Source: an uncultured Rhodospirillales bacterium
GTDB taxonomy: Bacteria > Pseudomonadota > Alphaproteobacteria > ATCC43930 > CGMCC-115725
Direction of reading: 5' to 3'
Assembly: GCA_903822185.1 (NCBI GenBank)
Contig: CAIJOA010000034.1
Location: 1-64,000 of the forward strand
DNA: 64,000 nucleotides
The translations under genes were made by a program, and so were the position numbers. Shown here in pieces: positions 17,355 through 26,778 of the stretch. The notes beneath the pieces are model-generated. The model was given only the letters and a program-made list of their open reading frames with translations, made no database searches and had not been told where the DNA came from. The first letter of the stretch is position 1, and each line of letters opens with the position of its first letter.

Positions 17355-18287
17355 TTACTCGACCGGATCGGCGAGTTTGGCAGGCATCCGGAAACGCACG
17401 TTTTCGGTAATGCCGGGCAAGGTTTCGACTTCGACTTTTTCGATGGTCGCCAGCCGGTCGATAACGGCCTGAACCAGATCTTCGGGCGCCGAGGCGCCGG
17501 CGGTCAAACCGACGGCTTTCGCGCCTTTGACCCAAGCAGGGTCTAGCGAATCGGCGTCGGCGATGAGGTAGGCGGGAACGCCTTGTTCGACCGCGATCTC
17601 GCGCAGGCGGTTGGAATTGGAGCTGTTGGCCGCGCCGACGACCAGGACGACATCGACTTCCATCGCCAATTCGCGCGCGGCGTGCTGGCGGTTCTGGGTC
17701 GCATAGCAGATGTCTTTGGTGTCGGGGCCGACAATGCTGGGGAATCGGGCGCGCAGGGCGTCGATCACCGCTCTGGTGTCATCGACGCTCAGAGTCGTCT
17801 GGGTGATGTAGGCGAGCCGGTTCGGGTTGCCAACATTTAGCTGGGCGACTTCCGAGGCTTTGGAGATGAGGTGAACTTTCCCCGTGATTCGGCCCATCGT
17901 GCCTTCGATCTCGGGATGGCCGGCATGGCCGATCAGGATGATTTCGCGGTCCTGGTTGGCGTAGCGCTGACCCTCGCTGTGGACTTTCGAAACCAGCGGG
18001 CAGGTCGCGTCGATGACCGGCAAATCTCGGGATTCCGCTTCGTCCTCGACCGCGCTGGCGACGCCATGGGCGCTGAAAATCGTGACGCTGCCCGGGGGGA
18101 TTTCGGCTAAATCGTCAACGAAAACAGCACCTTTCGCCCGCAACCGCTCGACGACATGTCGGTTGTGGACGATTTCGTGGCGCACATAAACCGGCGGCCC
18201 GTATTTTTCGATGGCGCGTTCGACGATCTCAATTGCCCGCTCGACGCCGGCGCAGAAACCTCGGGGTTGTGCCAGGACCACCCGCAT
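17355..18287 (-). CDS. ispH: 4-hydroxy-3-methylbut-2-enyl diphosphate reductase IspH
   Basis: This 310-aa iron-sulfur enzyme catalyses the last step of the MEP pathway, making IPP and DMAPP. The three cluster cysteines are visible at C12 (GFCAGV), C96 (DATCPLV) and C194 (DICYATQNR), with the catalytic H-P-E motif at 124-126. Its length matches the family. It diverges from dxs, the first MEP-pathway gene, across 243 bases (18288-18530) that must hold both promoters; I could not place the promoter elements convincingly. hpnH follows downstream. Confidence 0.97.
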   Translation of the reverse strand: MRVVLAQPRGFCAGVERAIEIVERAIEKYGPPVYVRHEIVHNRHVVERLRAKGAVFVDDLAEIPPGSVTIFSAHGVASAVEDEAESRDLPVIDATCPLVSKVHSEGQRYANQDREIILIGHAGHPEIEGTMGRITGKVHLISKASEVAQLNVGNPNRLAYITQTTLSVDDTRAVIDALRARFPSIVGPDTKDICYATQNRQHAARELAMEVDVVLVVGAANSSNSNRLREIAVEQGVPAYLIADADSLDPAWVKGAKAVGLTAGASAPEDLVQAVIDRLATIEKVEVETLPGITENVRFRMPAKLADPVE

Positions 18288-18530
18288 TTTAGGACCTCAC
18301 TTGGCGCGGCGCGACAAACCGCCCGCTACCTATTGCTGCGCCGCATTATACGCTGATTAAACCTATGGCACAAAGCGCTCGATCCGACAATGTGGCGGAA
18401 AAGCGCCCCACCTAAAACCTTGCGTCGTAACCCTAAATTGGTAAGCTGGTAACGAATAGCAAGTTTTAAAACGACCGCGGCTCCGGTCGGGCGACATCGC
18501 CAAGAAAAGGGGCCGGAGAGGATCGATCCG

Positions 18531-20501
18531 GTGGCAAAAGTTTCCGGGACTACGGCCGACGAGGCCGTTGAAGCGACACAACGCGGCAACTGGACGCCTT
18601 TGCTTGATAAAGTGAAGGTGCCGGCTGATCTGCGTAAGCTTCCGGAATCAGATTTGAAACAGGTTGCCGAAGAGCTTCGTCAGGAGCTGATCGACGCCGT
18701 TTCCGTCACGGGCGGTCATCTGGGCGCCGGCCTCGGCGTGGTCGAACTCACGACCGCTATTCATTACGTATTTAATACGCCCGACGACAAGCTGATCTGG
18801 GACGTCGGTCATCAGGCCTATCCCCATAAAATTCTGACCGGTCGCCGCGATCGGATTCGGACCCTGCGGCAGGCTGGCGGCCTTTCCGGCTTCACCAAGC
18901 GTTCGGAAAGCGAATACGACCCCTTCGGCGCGGCCCACAGCTCGACCTCGATTTCCGCGGCGCTCGGCATGGCTGTGGCGCGCGATTTCAAGGGTGACAA
19001 GAACAACGTCATCGCCGTGATCGGTGACGGCTCGATGAGCGCGGGCATGGCCTATGAAGCCATGAACAATGCCGGCTCGATGGATGCGCGCCTGATCGTC
19101 ATCCTCAACGACAACGATATGTCGATCGCGCCGCCGGTCGGTGCGATGAGCGCCTATCTCAGCCGCTTGCTGTCGTCGAAGCCTTATATGAGCCTGCGCC
19201 ATCTGGGCGCAGCGATGGCCAAGCGCTTCCCGCGCGGTCTCGCCAGCGTGCTCGGCCGCGCCGAAGAATACGCCCGTGGCATGGTCACTGGCGGCACCCT
19301 GTTCGAAGAACTCGGCTTCTATTATGTCGGCCCGATCGATGGTCATAACCTCGATCATCTGTTGCCGGTCCTGAAGAACCTGCGCGGCAGCGACGATCGT
19401 GGCCCGGTGCTGGTTCATGTCGTCACGCGCAAAGGCCACGGCTATGCGCCGGCCGAAGCCGCCGCCGACAAATATCATGGCGTCGTCAAATTCGATGTCG
19501 CCACCGGCGCTCAGGTCAAAGCCAAAGCGGGTGCGCCCACCTATCAAAACGTCTTCGCCAAAGGTTTGATTGCCGAAGCCGACCATGATGATCGCATCGT
19601 CGCCATCACGGCAGCGATGCCCTCGGGTACCGGCCTCGATAAATTCGCCGAACGTTTCCCGACGCGCTGCTTCGATGTCGGTATTGCCGAACAGCATGCC
19701 GTAACCTTTGCCGCCGGCATGGCGTGCGAAGGCATGAAGCCTTTCTGCGCGATCTATTCGACCTTCCTGCAACGCGGTTATGACCAGGTCGTCCACGACG
19801 TCGCGATCCAAAGGCTGCCGGTGCGCTTCGCCATGGATCGTGCCGGACTCGTCGGCAATGACGGGCAGACCCATGCCGGTTCATTCGATCTCGCCTTCCT
19901 AGGCTGCCTGCCGCATTTCGTGATCATGGCTCCTTCTGACGAAGCGGAACTCATGCACATGGTCGCAACGGCGACCGCGATCGAGGATGGTCCCTCGGCG
20001 ATACGCTATCCGCGTGGCGAAGGCGTGGGCGTTGAACTGCCGGCGCGTGGTGACGTTCTTCCGATCGGCAAGGGCCGCATCATTCGCGAAGGCACCACGA
20101 TTGCGATTCTCAATCTTGGCACGCGCCTGCAAGAAAGTTTGAAGGCTGCCGACGAGTTGGCTGGATATGGCCTCTCCGTTACGGTTGCCGATGCGCGTTT
20201 TGCCAAGCCGCTCGATACCGATCTGATCGAACGTCTCGCCCGCGAGCATGAAGTGCTGATCACGATCGAAGAAGGTTCGGTCGGCGGCTTCAGCAGCCTC
20301 GTGCTGCATCATCTTGCTACGGTGGGGGCCTTGGATCAGGGCCTGAAGGTTCGCCCGATGGTGCTGCCCGATATCTTCATCGAGCACGACACGCCGGCGG
20401 CGCAGTACGAGCAGGCGGGTCTCAATGCCCGCCACATCACGCAGACGGCCCTCGGTGCGTTGGGCCGGCTCAGCGCTGATCGCGGCTCGGTGCGCGCCTA
20501 A
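18531..20501 (+). CDS. dxs: 1-deoxy-D-xylulose-5-phosphate synthase
   Basis: This 656-aa thiamine-diphosphate enzyme makes DXP from pyruvate and glyceraldehyde 3-phosphate, the entry step of the MEP pathway. The thiamine-binding motif GDGSMSAG...NDND starts near residue 163, and the catalytic Glu of the transketolase fold is in [15 protein letters not shown]. The start is GTG at 18531 with GGAGAGG nine bases upstream. tlyA follows, overlapping or abutting its 3' end. Co-location with ispH and hpnH puts isoprenoid supply and hopanoid extension at one divergent locus. Confidence 0.97.
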   Translation: MAKVSGTTADEAVEATQRGNWTPLLDKVKVPADLRKLPESDLKQVAEELRQELIDAVSVTGGHLGAGLGVVELTTAIHYVFNTPDDKLIWDVGHQAYPHKILTGRRDRIRTLRQAGGLSGFTKRSESEYDPFGAAHSSTSISAALGMAVARDFKGDKNNVIAVIGDGSMSAGMAYEAMNNAGSMDARLIVILNDNDMSIAPPVGAMSAYLSRLLSSKPYMSLRHLGAAMAKRFPRGLASVLGRAEEYARGMVTGGTLFEELGFYYVGPIDGHNLDHLLPVLKNLRGSDDRGPVLVHVVTRKGHGYAPAEAAADKYHGVVKFDVATGAQVKAKAGAPTYQNVFAKGLIAEADHDDRIVAITAAMPSGTGLDKFAERFPTRCFDVGIAEQHAVTFAAGMACEGMKPFCAIYSTFLQRGYDQVVHDVAIQRLPVRFAMDRAGLVGNDGQTHAGSFDLAFLGCLPHFVIMAPSDEAELMHMVATATAIEDGPSAIRYPRGEGVGVELPARGDVLPIGKGRIIREGTTIAILNLGTRLQESLKAADELAGYGLSVTVADARFAKPLDTDLIERLAREHEVLITIEEGSVGGFSSLVLHHLATVGALDQGLKVRPMVLPDIFIEHDTPAAQYEQAGLNARHITQTALGALGRLSADRGSVRA

Positions 20502-21243
20502 CATCGCTCTGACGGCAAAAAAGCGACTCGACGTTATTCTTGTCGAACGCGGCCTGGCGGAAACGCGCGCCAAGGCGCAGGCGTTGATTCTTGCCGGCAA
20601 GGTATGGAGCGGCGACCGCAAGCTCGACAAGGCGGGCACGTCTTTTCCCGACGATCAACAGATCGAGGTCAAATCCAAGGACCATCCGTGGGTATCGCGT
20701 GGTGGCATCAAGCTGGCGCATGCGCTCGATCATTTCGCGATTGATGTATCCGGCGTGGTGGCCCTCGATGTCGGCGCATCGACGGGCGGGTTCACCGATG
20801 TGTTGCTCACCAAGGGCGCGGCCAAAGTCTATGCCGTCGATGTGGGACATGGACAGTTAGCCTGGAAGCTACGTCAAGATTCTCGAGTCGCAGTGCTGGA
20901 ACGACAAAACGCACGTTATTTGACGCGTAAGGAAATTCCGGATGTACCCGATATCGTCGTTTGCGACGCGAGTTTCATCGGACTCGAGACGGTATTGCCC
21001 GCAGCGCTCACTTTGGCGGAATCTCCGGCGAAGCTCGTCGCGTTGATCAAGCCGCAATTCGAAGTCGGTCCTTCGCGGGTCGGCAAAGGCGGCGTCGTTC
21101 GCGACCCTGAACTACATCGTGAAGTATGCGATCGTATTACGGCATGGCTGACGACGATCGGCTGGAATGTCGTGGGCGTTGCCGAAAGTCCGATTCGTGG
21201 CCCCGAAGGCAATATCGAGTTTCTCGTCCATGCCACACGCTGA
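20455..21243 (+). CDS. tlyA: TlyA-family rRNA 2'-O-methyltransferase
   Basis: The protein has an N-terminal S4 RNA-binding domain ([21 protein letters not shown]) and an FtsJ-like SAM-dependent methyltransferase domain ([16 protein letters not shown]). TlyA methylates 16S and 23S rRNA; some homologues are called haemolysins. The start is uncertain: conserved sequence begins around 20509 with no nearby ATG, GTG or TTG. The closest standard in-frame start is GTG 20455, which lies 47 bases inside dxs and adds about twenty non-conserved residues; ATG 20425 is further still. A CTG (20509) or ATC (20503) start just after the dxs stop is possible. The 3' end overlaps the next gene by 14 bases. Confidence 0.85.
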   Translation: MRWAGSALIAARCAPNIALTAKKRLDVILVERGLAETRAKAQALILAGKVWSGDRKLDKAGTSFPDDQQIEVKSKDHPWVSRGGIKLAHALDHFAIDVSGVVALDVGASTGGFTDVLLTKGAAKVYAVDVGHGQLAWKLRQDSRVAVLERQNARYLTRKEIPDVPDIVVCDASFIGLETVLPAALTLAESPAKLVALIKPQFEVGPSRVGKGGVVRDPELHREVCDRITAWLTTIGWNVVGVAESPIRGPEGNIEFLVHATR

Positions 21244-22486
21244 ACCCATCACGTTGACGATTGATCGAGTCGGTGTTCGCGGCGATGGCATCGGATCGTG
21301 GCGCGGCCAATCGGTCTATGTTCCTTTTACCGCGCCGGGCGATGTCGTTCGTGTAAGCCTCGAAAGCAAACGCGGCCGAGGCCAAAGCGCGACTCTCGAT
21401 GAAATCGTTTCGCCGGGCGCTCGGATGGTTCCACCTTGCGCCCATTTCGGGACATGCGGCGGCTGCGCGCTGCAGCATCTCGATGAAACGGCCTACCTGG
21501 CGAGCAAGACGCAATGGCTTGAAGAAGCCTTGGTGCAGCATCGGGTCACGGCCGAATGTATCTTGCCAATTCAGCAACTACCGGCCGGCACGCGCCGCCG
21601 CGCGCGCTTCCAGATCACGGCGCAGCAGATCGGGTTTCATGCTCGTAGCAGCCATCGTCTGGTCAATCTGCGCGAATGCCATGTCCTCCATCCCGACCTG
21701 ATGGCGATCGTTCAGCCGCTGCGTGGGTTGGCGCGGACACTTCTCTCGTCGAAGCAAATCGGCGAGGCTACCGCGACGCTCAGCGCGAAGGGTGTCGATC
21801 TGTTGCTCGATCTGCCGGATGTCCCCGGAATTGAGGGACTCGAGGCGATGGCGCGTTTCGCGGACTCGCAAGATTTGGCCCGCCTCTCGTGGCGTCATGA
21901 CGGCGAGGTCATTCCCGTCGCGATACGGCGAAAGCCGCAAGTCGCGCTCGCGGGAGTCGCGGTCGATCTTCCGACCGACGCATTTCTTCAGGCCAGCCTC
22001 GACGCCGAAGCGGCGCTGACAAACGCCGTGATGGCGATGGGGGACGGCGCCAAGAACGTTGCCGATCTTTATGCCGGGCTGGGCACCTTCACTTTCGCGA
22101 TGGCGCAACAAGCCAAGGTACATGCCGTCGAAGCAGCCAGCGGCGCGGTGACAAGTCTCGTTCAGGCTGCATCCCGCGCAGGACTCGCCGGAACTGTAAC
22201 CGCGGAGAAAAGAGATCTCGCCGCGAGGCCGCTCGGCGTACACGAGCTTGTGGGGTTCGATACCGTGGTGTTCGATCCTCCCTATGCCGGCGCCAAGGAA
22301 CAATGCGAGGTACTGGCCGGAAGCCAAGTCCGAAAGCTGATCGCGGTTTCCTGCAATCCGACAAGTTTCGCGCGTGATGCCCGCATTTTGATTGATGGCG
22401 GCTATCATTTGGCCGAGGTCCGGCCGTTCGACGCGTTTGTCTGGTCGGCCAATCTCGAACTGGTTGCCCGGTTCGAGCGGCGTTGA
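21230..22486 (+). CDS. Class I SAM-dependent rRNA/tRNA uridine methyltransferase (RlmD/TrmA family)
   Basis: This 418-aa protein has a short N-terminal TRAM-like domain, iron-sulfur cysteines C70-x5-C76-x2-C79 (CAHFGTCGGC) with a later Cys in RECHV, a SAM-binding motif (ADLYAGLGTF), motif IV DPPYAG and the catalytic cysteine segment AVSCNPTSFARD. This is the RumA/RlmD type that makes 5-methyluridine in 23S rRNA. Which uridine is modified cannot be told. The ATG at 21230 overlaps the end of tlyA by 14 bases, making a dxs-tlyA-methyltransferase operon. Confidence 0.9.
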   Translation: MPHAEPITLTIDRVGVRGDGIGSWRGQSVYVPFTAPGDVVRVSLESKRGRGQSATLDEIVSPGARMVPPCAHFGTCGGCALQHLDETAYLASKTQWLEEALVQHRVTAECILPIQQLPAGTRRRARFQITAQQIGFHARSSHRLVNLRECHVLHPDLMAIVQPLRGLARTLLSSKQIGEATATLSAKGVDLLLDLPDVPGIEGLEAMARFADSQDLARLSWRHDGEVIPVAIRRKPQVALAGVAVDLPTDAFLQASLDAEAALTNAVMAMGDGAKNVADLYAGLGTFTFAMAQQAKVHAVEAASGAVTSLVQAASRAGLAGTVTAEKRDLAARPLGVHELVGFDTVVFDPPYAGAKEQCEVLAGSQVRKLIAVSCNPTSFARDARILIDGGYHLAEVRPFDAFVWSANLELVARFERR

Positions 22487-22548
22487 CGCAGGGCGAGGCG
22501 AGGGATAGCGTTGGGGTCTAAACCGACCCTAGGGATGGAGCCGCCATT

Positions 22549-22962
22549 ATGGCCAAGATTCGTCACATCGCGATTTTCTCGGACGACACCGCCAATCTCG
22601 CCAAGTTCTATGCCGATGTCTTCGAGATGAAGATCAACGGCCAGAGCAACGAAGGCGCGTTCTGGATGACCGACGGTTACATGGACATCGCCATTCTGCC
22701 GCGCCGCAACGACATGGCGCCGGAAGGCGTCCATCATTTCGGCATTACGATTGAGCCCGAAGAGAAAGAGGGCGTCATGGCCCGCCTCAAGGAGCGTGGC
22801 CACGAGCGCATGACGCCGCCGCCGGGCCGTCCCTATGTCGAAGATGCGTTGAAGGATGCCGACGGCAACAAGTTCGATCTCTCGACCTCGCGCGTGAAGA
22901 AGGACGGCGAGAAGATCGTGATGAAGGACGAAGAGAAGAAGAAAGAAAAAGAGCTGGTCTAA
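22549..22962 (+). CDS. VOC (glyoxalase/dioxygenase fold) protein with Lys-rich tail
   Basis: This 137-aa protein begins with the vicinal-oxygen-chelate signature IRHIAIFSDDTANLAKFYADVF, split here into its helix-forming half and strand, and has metal-ligand-type residues in HHFGITIEP and a late Asp/Asn region (DADGNKFDLS). The last 25 residues are nearly all Lys, Glu, Asp and Val, an unusual charged tail not part of the VOC fold. Substrate unknown. The start at 22549 has GGAG about ten bases upstream. A strong hairpin follows the stop. Confidence 0.82.
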   Translation: MAKIRHIAIFSDDTANLAKFYADVFEMKINGQSNEGAFWMTDGYMDIAILPRRNDMAPEGVHHFGITIEPEEKEGVMARLKERGHERMTPPPGRPYVEDALKDADGNKFDLSTSRVKKDGEKIVMKDEEKKKEKELV

Positions 22963-22992
22963 GACTGCCTTTTCCTTTCGTCATCGATAATA

Positions 22993-23022
22993 AAAAAGCC
23001 GGGGTTTGATCCCCGGCTTTTT
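22993..23022. terminator. Bidirectional intrinsic terminator
   Basis: A perfect GCCGGGG / CCCCGGC stem extended by A-T pairs, with the loop TTTGAT, is flanked by AAAAA and TTTTT. It lies between the convergent VOC and MFS genes. Confidence 0.9.
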
Positions 23023-23039
23023 CGTCACGAGCGTCCGCG

Positions 23040-24419
23040 TTATTCGGCGGCGGTAACAGTTTCCAGCTTGGCGCGCGCTTCGATCGACGCGTTGCTGTAG
23101 CTGCGCTGATAGAGGCGGCCGAGGCCGATGCAGGCCAGCACCACGACCGCGTAAGGCGCGGCGAGGATATAAAGCAACTCGTTGAGCGGCAGCTTCGCCG
23201 AGAGCAGATAGCCGACGATGATCGGGCCGATGATCGAGGCGATACGGCCCATGCCCGAAGCCCAGCCGACGCCATTACTGCGCATGCGCGTCGGATAGAA
23301 CAGCCCGACTGTGCCGTTCAGTGACGAATGCGTGGCGGAGCAGAAGCCGTGCGCTGCGATTGCCGAGGCCATGATCAGCCAAACCGGAATGCCCGGCGTG
23401 CCGACCGTGACGAGTGCAACGATGGCGATGATCGCCGTGATGACATTCGCCATCGGGCCGATCTTGTCGAGCGGCCGCATGATGAAGATCGCGACGACGA
23501 TGCCGGCGATACCGGCATAGGAGAAGGTGAAGGATGCTTGCGTCGGCGTCAGCCCCGCAGTTTCAAGCACCACGGCAAGCCAGCTCGCGAAGGTGATGTA
23601 AGTCAGACCCTCGGCGAAATAGGCCGTCCACAACAGGGTTGTTGCGATCCATTGTTTACCTTTGAAGAGTTCGGGCAGGACGAGGCCTTTCACCTTTTCT
23701 TGCTGTTGCGCATAGAAACGGGTTTCAGGACCGACATTGCGTTCCGGCGATAGGCTCTGCGCACGGCGGCGCAGCACCGGCGATTCCGGTTTGTTCAACG
23801 CCAGCCACTGCAGCGATTCCGGCAGCATGAAAATCTGCACCACCGCAAGGCAGCCGCCAGCAATCGCGCCGGCAAAAAACACCGCTTGCCAGCCATAGGT
23901 CGGGATGAAGAAGGCTGCGACTTGGCCGATGCCCCAGGTGCCCGTGGGGAAACCGAACAGCGCGATCATGGCGAAGGTCGCGCGATAGCGTTTCGGCGCC
24001 GATTCTGCGAGCAACGCCAAGGTCGTCGGCATCACGCCGCCAAGCCCGATACCCGCGAGAAAGCGCAGATACATGACTTCGTTGATCGTGCTCGCCTGGG
24101 TGATGAGGAGGGCGGGGATGGCGTAGCAGATGCAAGACCAGATCGATCCGGCCTTGCGGCCCCAGCGATCGCCGACATAACCGAAGACCCAGCAGCCGAC
24201 CAAGATGCCGAAGAAGCCGGCGCCGATAACATGGCCCATCGCGCTTTTTTCGATGTGGAACGAGCGGATGATCGCCGGCGCGGCGACGTTCACCGTGCCC
24301 AGATCGAAACCGTCGATGAAAAGCGTCAGCGCGCTGAGCAACAGGATGGCGATATGCTGCCGGCCCAGTTTAGCGTTGCCAACAAATTCGGAAATTTCGA
24401 TCGCCTGCGGCGCGCTCAT
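23040..24419 (-). CDS. MFS transporter, aromatic-acid:proton symporter type
   Basis: This 459-aa protein has about twelve membrane segments, the MFS motif after helix 2 (GYVGDRWGRK) and a long central cytoplasmic loop rich in Arg, Pro and Ser. The pattern fits the AAHS (PcaK/MhpT-like) or sugar-symporter branches, so aromatic acids are a reasonable but unproved substrate class. The ATG at 24419 is preceded by GGGAGGA. It diverges from the two-module gene at 24555. No catabolic enzyme lies beside it. Confidence 0.85.
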   Translation of the reverse strand: MSAPQAIEISEFVGNAKLGRQHIAILLLSALTLFIDGFDLGTVNVAAPAIIRSFHIEKSAMGHVIGAGFFGILVGCWVFGYVGDRWGRKAGSIWSCICYAIPALLITQASTINEVMYLRFLAGIGLGGVMPTTLALLAESAPKRYRATFAMIALFGFPTGTWGIGQVAAFFIPTYGWQAVFFAGAIAGGCLAVVQIFMLPESLQWLALNKPESPVLRRRAQSLSPERNVGPETRFYAQQQEKVKGLVLPELFKGKQWIATTLLWTAYFAEGLTYITFASWLAVVLETAGLTPTQASFTFSYAGIAGIVVAIFIMRPLDKIGPMANVITAIIAIVALVTVGTPGIPVWLIMASAIAAHGFCSATHSSLNGTVGLFYPTRMRSNGVGWASGMGRIASIIGPIIVGYLLSAKLPLNELLYILAAPYAVVVLACIGLGRLYQRSYSNASIEARAKLETVTAAE

Positions 24420-24554
24420 TTAATCCTCCCTCGGGACCCCAGATTTCCCGCATCGTCGTGGGAATTCGGGCCGCCGTCAATCGCTCGGACCCGGCTTGGC
24501 GCGGGAAACCGTCTTATACTACAATCGCCCAACAACGACGTTGCGGAGGAAAAA

Positions 24555-25001
24555 ATGGCGCAAGAAAACACGCTGGCGGAATATCAAGGTCCGATCGAAT
24601 TGGGCATGGTGTTCGACTTGGAGCCCGGCAAGAAACACGTCTATGAGCGCCTGACCGTCACCCGCAAGGAAGGTAATAACATCTGGTGTTACGGCCGCGC
24701 AGGCGAGACCTATCACGAAGAATCTGCTTTTCGCAAACGTGTGGTTTTCGTCTCGCCGACGCCGATTGTGAAAAAGCGCCCGGTGCCAGTGCCGCTGAAC
24801 GGCCGGTACGAAGGACCCATCGAACTCGGCATGAAGTTCGATCTCGAGCCTGCCAAAAAGCACGTCTATGAACGCCTGACGGTCACGCGTAAGGAAGGCA
24901 ATAATATCTGGTGTTACGGCCGGGCCGGTGAGACGTATCACGAGGAAAGTATTTTCCGCGACCGCGTCGCCGTCGTGCCGCCGGAACTGGCGAAGGCCTA
25001 A
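24555..25001 (+). CDS. Unrecognised 148-aa protein made of two near-identical 59-residue modules
   Basis: The ATG at 24555 has GGAGGA four bases upstream. Residues 10-68 and 85-143 are a tandem duplication at a 75-residue spacing, identical at 51 of 59 positions by hand alignment. Each module carries DLEP, KKHVYERLTVTRKEGNN, IWCYGRAGETYHEES and FR-RV. A 16-residue Lys/Pro/Val linker joins them. About half of the conserved residues (25 of 51) use different codons in the two copies, so the duplication is not recent and both modules look strongly conserved. There is no signal peptide or membrane segment. I do not recognise the family. The single Cys per module (C45, C120) and the Trp-Cys-Tyr core could bind a ligand or metal, but nothing proves this. 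Confidence 0.85.
   Translation: MAQENTLAEYQGPIELGMVFDLEPGKKHVYERLTVTRKEGNNIWCYGRAGETYHEESAFRKRVVFVSPTPIVKKRPVPVPLNGRYEGPIELGMKFDLEPAKKHVYERLTVTRKEGNNIWCYGRAGETYHEESIFRDRVAVVPPELAKA
24582..24758 (+). repeat. Module 1 of the tandem protein repeat
   Basis: This stretch encodes residues 10-68 of the two-module protein. It pairs with 24807-24983, 225 bases downstream. The protein identity is much higher than synonymous-site identity. Confidence 0.9.
24807..24983 (+). repeat. Module 2 of the tandem protein repeat
   Basis: This stretch encodes residues 85-143. It differs from module 1 at eight residues: Q/E, V/K, G/A, A/I, K/D, V/A, F/V and S/P in order. Confidence 0.9.
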
Positions 25002-25015
25002 CCAAAGGCCATCGG

Positions 25016-26773
25016 CTACTGCGCGTCGAAAGACTTCATCGTTAGGGAGCCGGGCGGGGCAATCATCAGCGCGATGCGTTGAAGAGCGACCCGCCAGAGC
25101 GTCAAAAGCTGCGTGGGCAGGCTTGCCTGTGCTTCGTCATCATCGCCTAAGACCCTCGATGCGATGGCGCGAATTCCGGATTTTGCCGGCGGATAAAGTT
25201 TCAAGGTCACATCATCACCGGCGGCGATGCCTGCAACTTGCTTCGTCACATCCAGTGCGGTCTTAAAGCCGCCCAACGTATCGACCAACCCGCGCGATTG
25301 CGCGTCGGCGCCGCTCCACACGCGGCCCTTGGCGACAGCTTCGACGGCCTCGGGCGTGAGCTTGCGGCCGTCGGCGACACGCTGCTTGAATCCGCCATAG
25401 ATATCGTCGAGCACGGCATTCAGACGTTCGCGTTCGACAGGCGAGAACCCATCCATCATGCCGAACATGCCGGCATTGGCCCCGGCTTGAATTGAATCGT
25501 AATTGCCGCCGAACTTTTTCAGCAATCCGCCGACAGCGATCTTGCCGGCAACAACGCCGATCGATCCCGTAAAAGTTGCTGGTTCGGCGACGATCTTGTC
25601 GGCAGGGGCGGCGATATAGTATCCGCCCGATCCCGCCACATCGCCCATGCTGACGATGACAGGCTTGCCCGCTTTATGTGCGCGTTGGACTGCGGCCCAA
25701 ATGGTTTCCGATGCCGTGGCGGAGCCACCAGGGCTATCGACGCGGAAGAGGATTGCCTTCACCGCTTTGTCTTCCTGCGCCATACGGAAAGCGCGGACCA
25801 ATTCGTCGGTGTTCGCGCCGCCACTGCCGGTCAGCGGATTGGCTTCGCCGCCAGTGCCGCGCGAAATCATGCCGCTGGCATAGATCAGCGCGATGGTCGG
25901 GCCGCTCTTATGCGCTTCGCCGACATCGTCGTGATAACGCTTCAGGCTGGTCAGATGCGGGCTTGCGCCGAAAGAGGCGACGGCATCCTCGCGCATACCG
26001 ATATGATCGATCAGATGTGCCTTTAAAGCGTCGTTGGTCAGGACCGGCGCGTGATCGATCAGCGTCTTCAACTGAGCCGGATCAATCTTGCGGTCCTTGG
26101 CGACGCCATCGACGATCTGGCCGTAGATTGAATCGACCAGTGCTTGAAGCTCCTCACGTTCCGGCCCGGTCATCCCGGTTTCGGTCATCGTGTTTTCGGC
26201 GTCTTTGAATTCCTCGCGGTGCTCGAAATCCGGCACGATGCCCAGCTTGTCGAGGGTGCCACGGAAATACGGCAACTCGGCGCGCAACCCGACCAGGCCG
26301 ACAAGGCCCATCGGCTGCAACCAGATTTCGTCGAACGCCGCCGCGAGATAATAGCTGCGGGTGCCCGAGCTTAATTCGCCAAAGGTATCGGTATAAGCGA
26401 CAGCGCGCTTTCCCTTGGCGCGGAAGCCGGCAATGGCATCGCGCAATTCCTGAATCTGGGCAATGCCGGCGCTGTTATCACCGATCCGGGCGACGATACC
26501 TTTGATGCGTGGATCGTCGCCGGCACGCTCGATCGTGTTGAGTGTTTGAATCAGCGACATCGAGCTGGCAAAGAGAAGTTGCTGCACGCCGGTATCGGGC
26601 GCTGCATCGGTCAGCGCGCGGCTAAGATCGATGGTCAGGATCGTATTATCGGCCAGCTTCGGTTCGCGCGTATGTGAGAAAATCCAGAGGGCGGCGCCAC
26701 CACAAACCAACAGGAAAACCAGAACGCCGATCGTCGCGAAGAAATTTCGGATGAACCGGCCAATCCTGCGCAT
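25016..26773 (-). CDS. sppA: Signal peptide peptidase SppA, long (67K) type
   Basis: This 585-aa protein has one N-terminal membrane anchor (residues about 7-28) and two ClpP-like crotonase domains, as in the long SppA class. The second half contains the nucleophile region GDVAGSGGYYIAAPADKI and the preceding substrate loop VDSPGGSATAS. The general-base Lys is expected in the first half, in the region GKRAVAYTDTFG. The enzyme degrades released signal peptides in the inner membrane. It follows aroC by five bases on the minus strand and is probably the last gene of the dnaJ-like/fabI/aroC/sppA run. Confidence 0.92.
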   Translation of the reverse strand: MRRIGRFIRNFFATIGVLVFLLVCGGAALWIFSHTREPKLADNTILTIDLSRALTDAAPDTGVQQLLFASSMSLIQTLNTIERAGDDPRIKGIVARIGDNSAGIAQIQELRDAIAGFRAKGKRAVAYTDTFGELSSGTRSYYLAAAFDEIWLQPMGLVGLVGLRAELPYFRGTLDKLGIVPDFEHREEFKDAENTMTETGMTGPEREELQALVDSIYGQIVDGVAKDRKIDPAQLKTLIDHAPVLTNDALKAHLIDHIGMREDAVASFGASPHLTSLKRYHDDVGEAHKSGPTIALIYASGMISRGTGGEANPLTGSGGANTDELVRAFRMAQEDKAVKAILFRVDSPGGSATASETIWAAVQRAHKAGKPVIVSMGDVAGSGGYYIAAPADKIVAEPATFTGSIGVVAGKIAVGGLLKKFGGNYDSIQAGANAGMFGMMDGFSPVERERLNAVLDDIYGGFKQRVADGRKLTPEAVEAVAKGRVWSGADAQSRGLVDTLGGFKTALDVTKQVAGIAAGDDVTLKLYPPAKSGIRAIASRVLGDDDEAQASLPTQLLTLWRVALQRIALMIAPPGSLTMKSFDAQ

Positions 26774-26778
26774 TCAGA

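Noticed and set aside
18648-19874. Long antisense open frame within dxs
   Set aside because: It mirrors dxs codons, has no ribosome site or domain, and the sense gene is certain.
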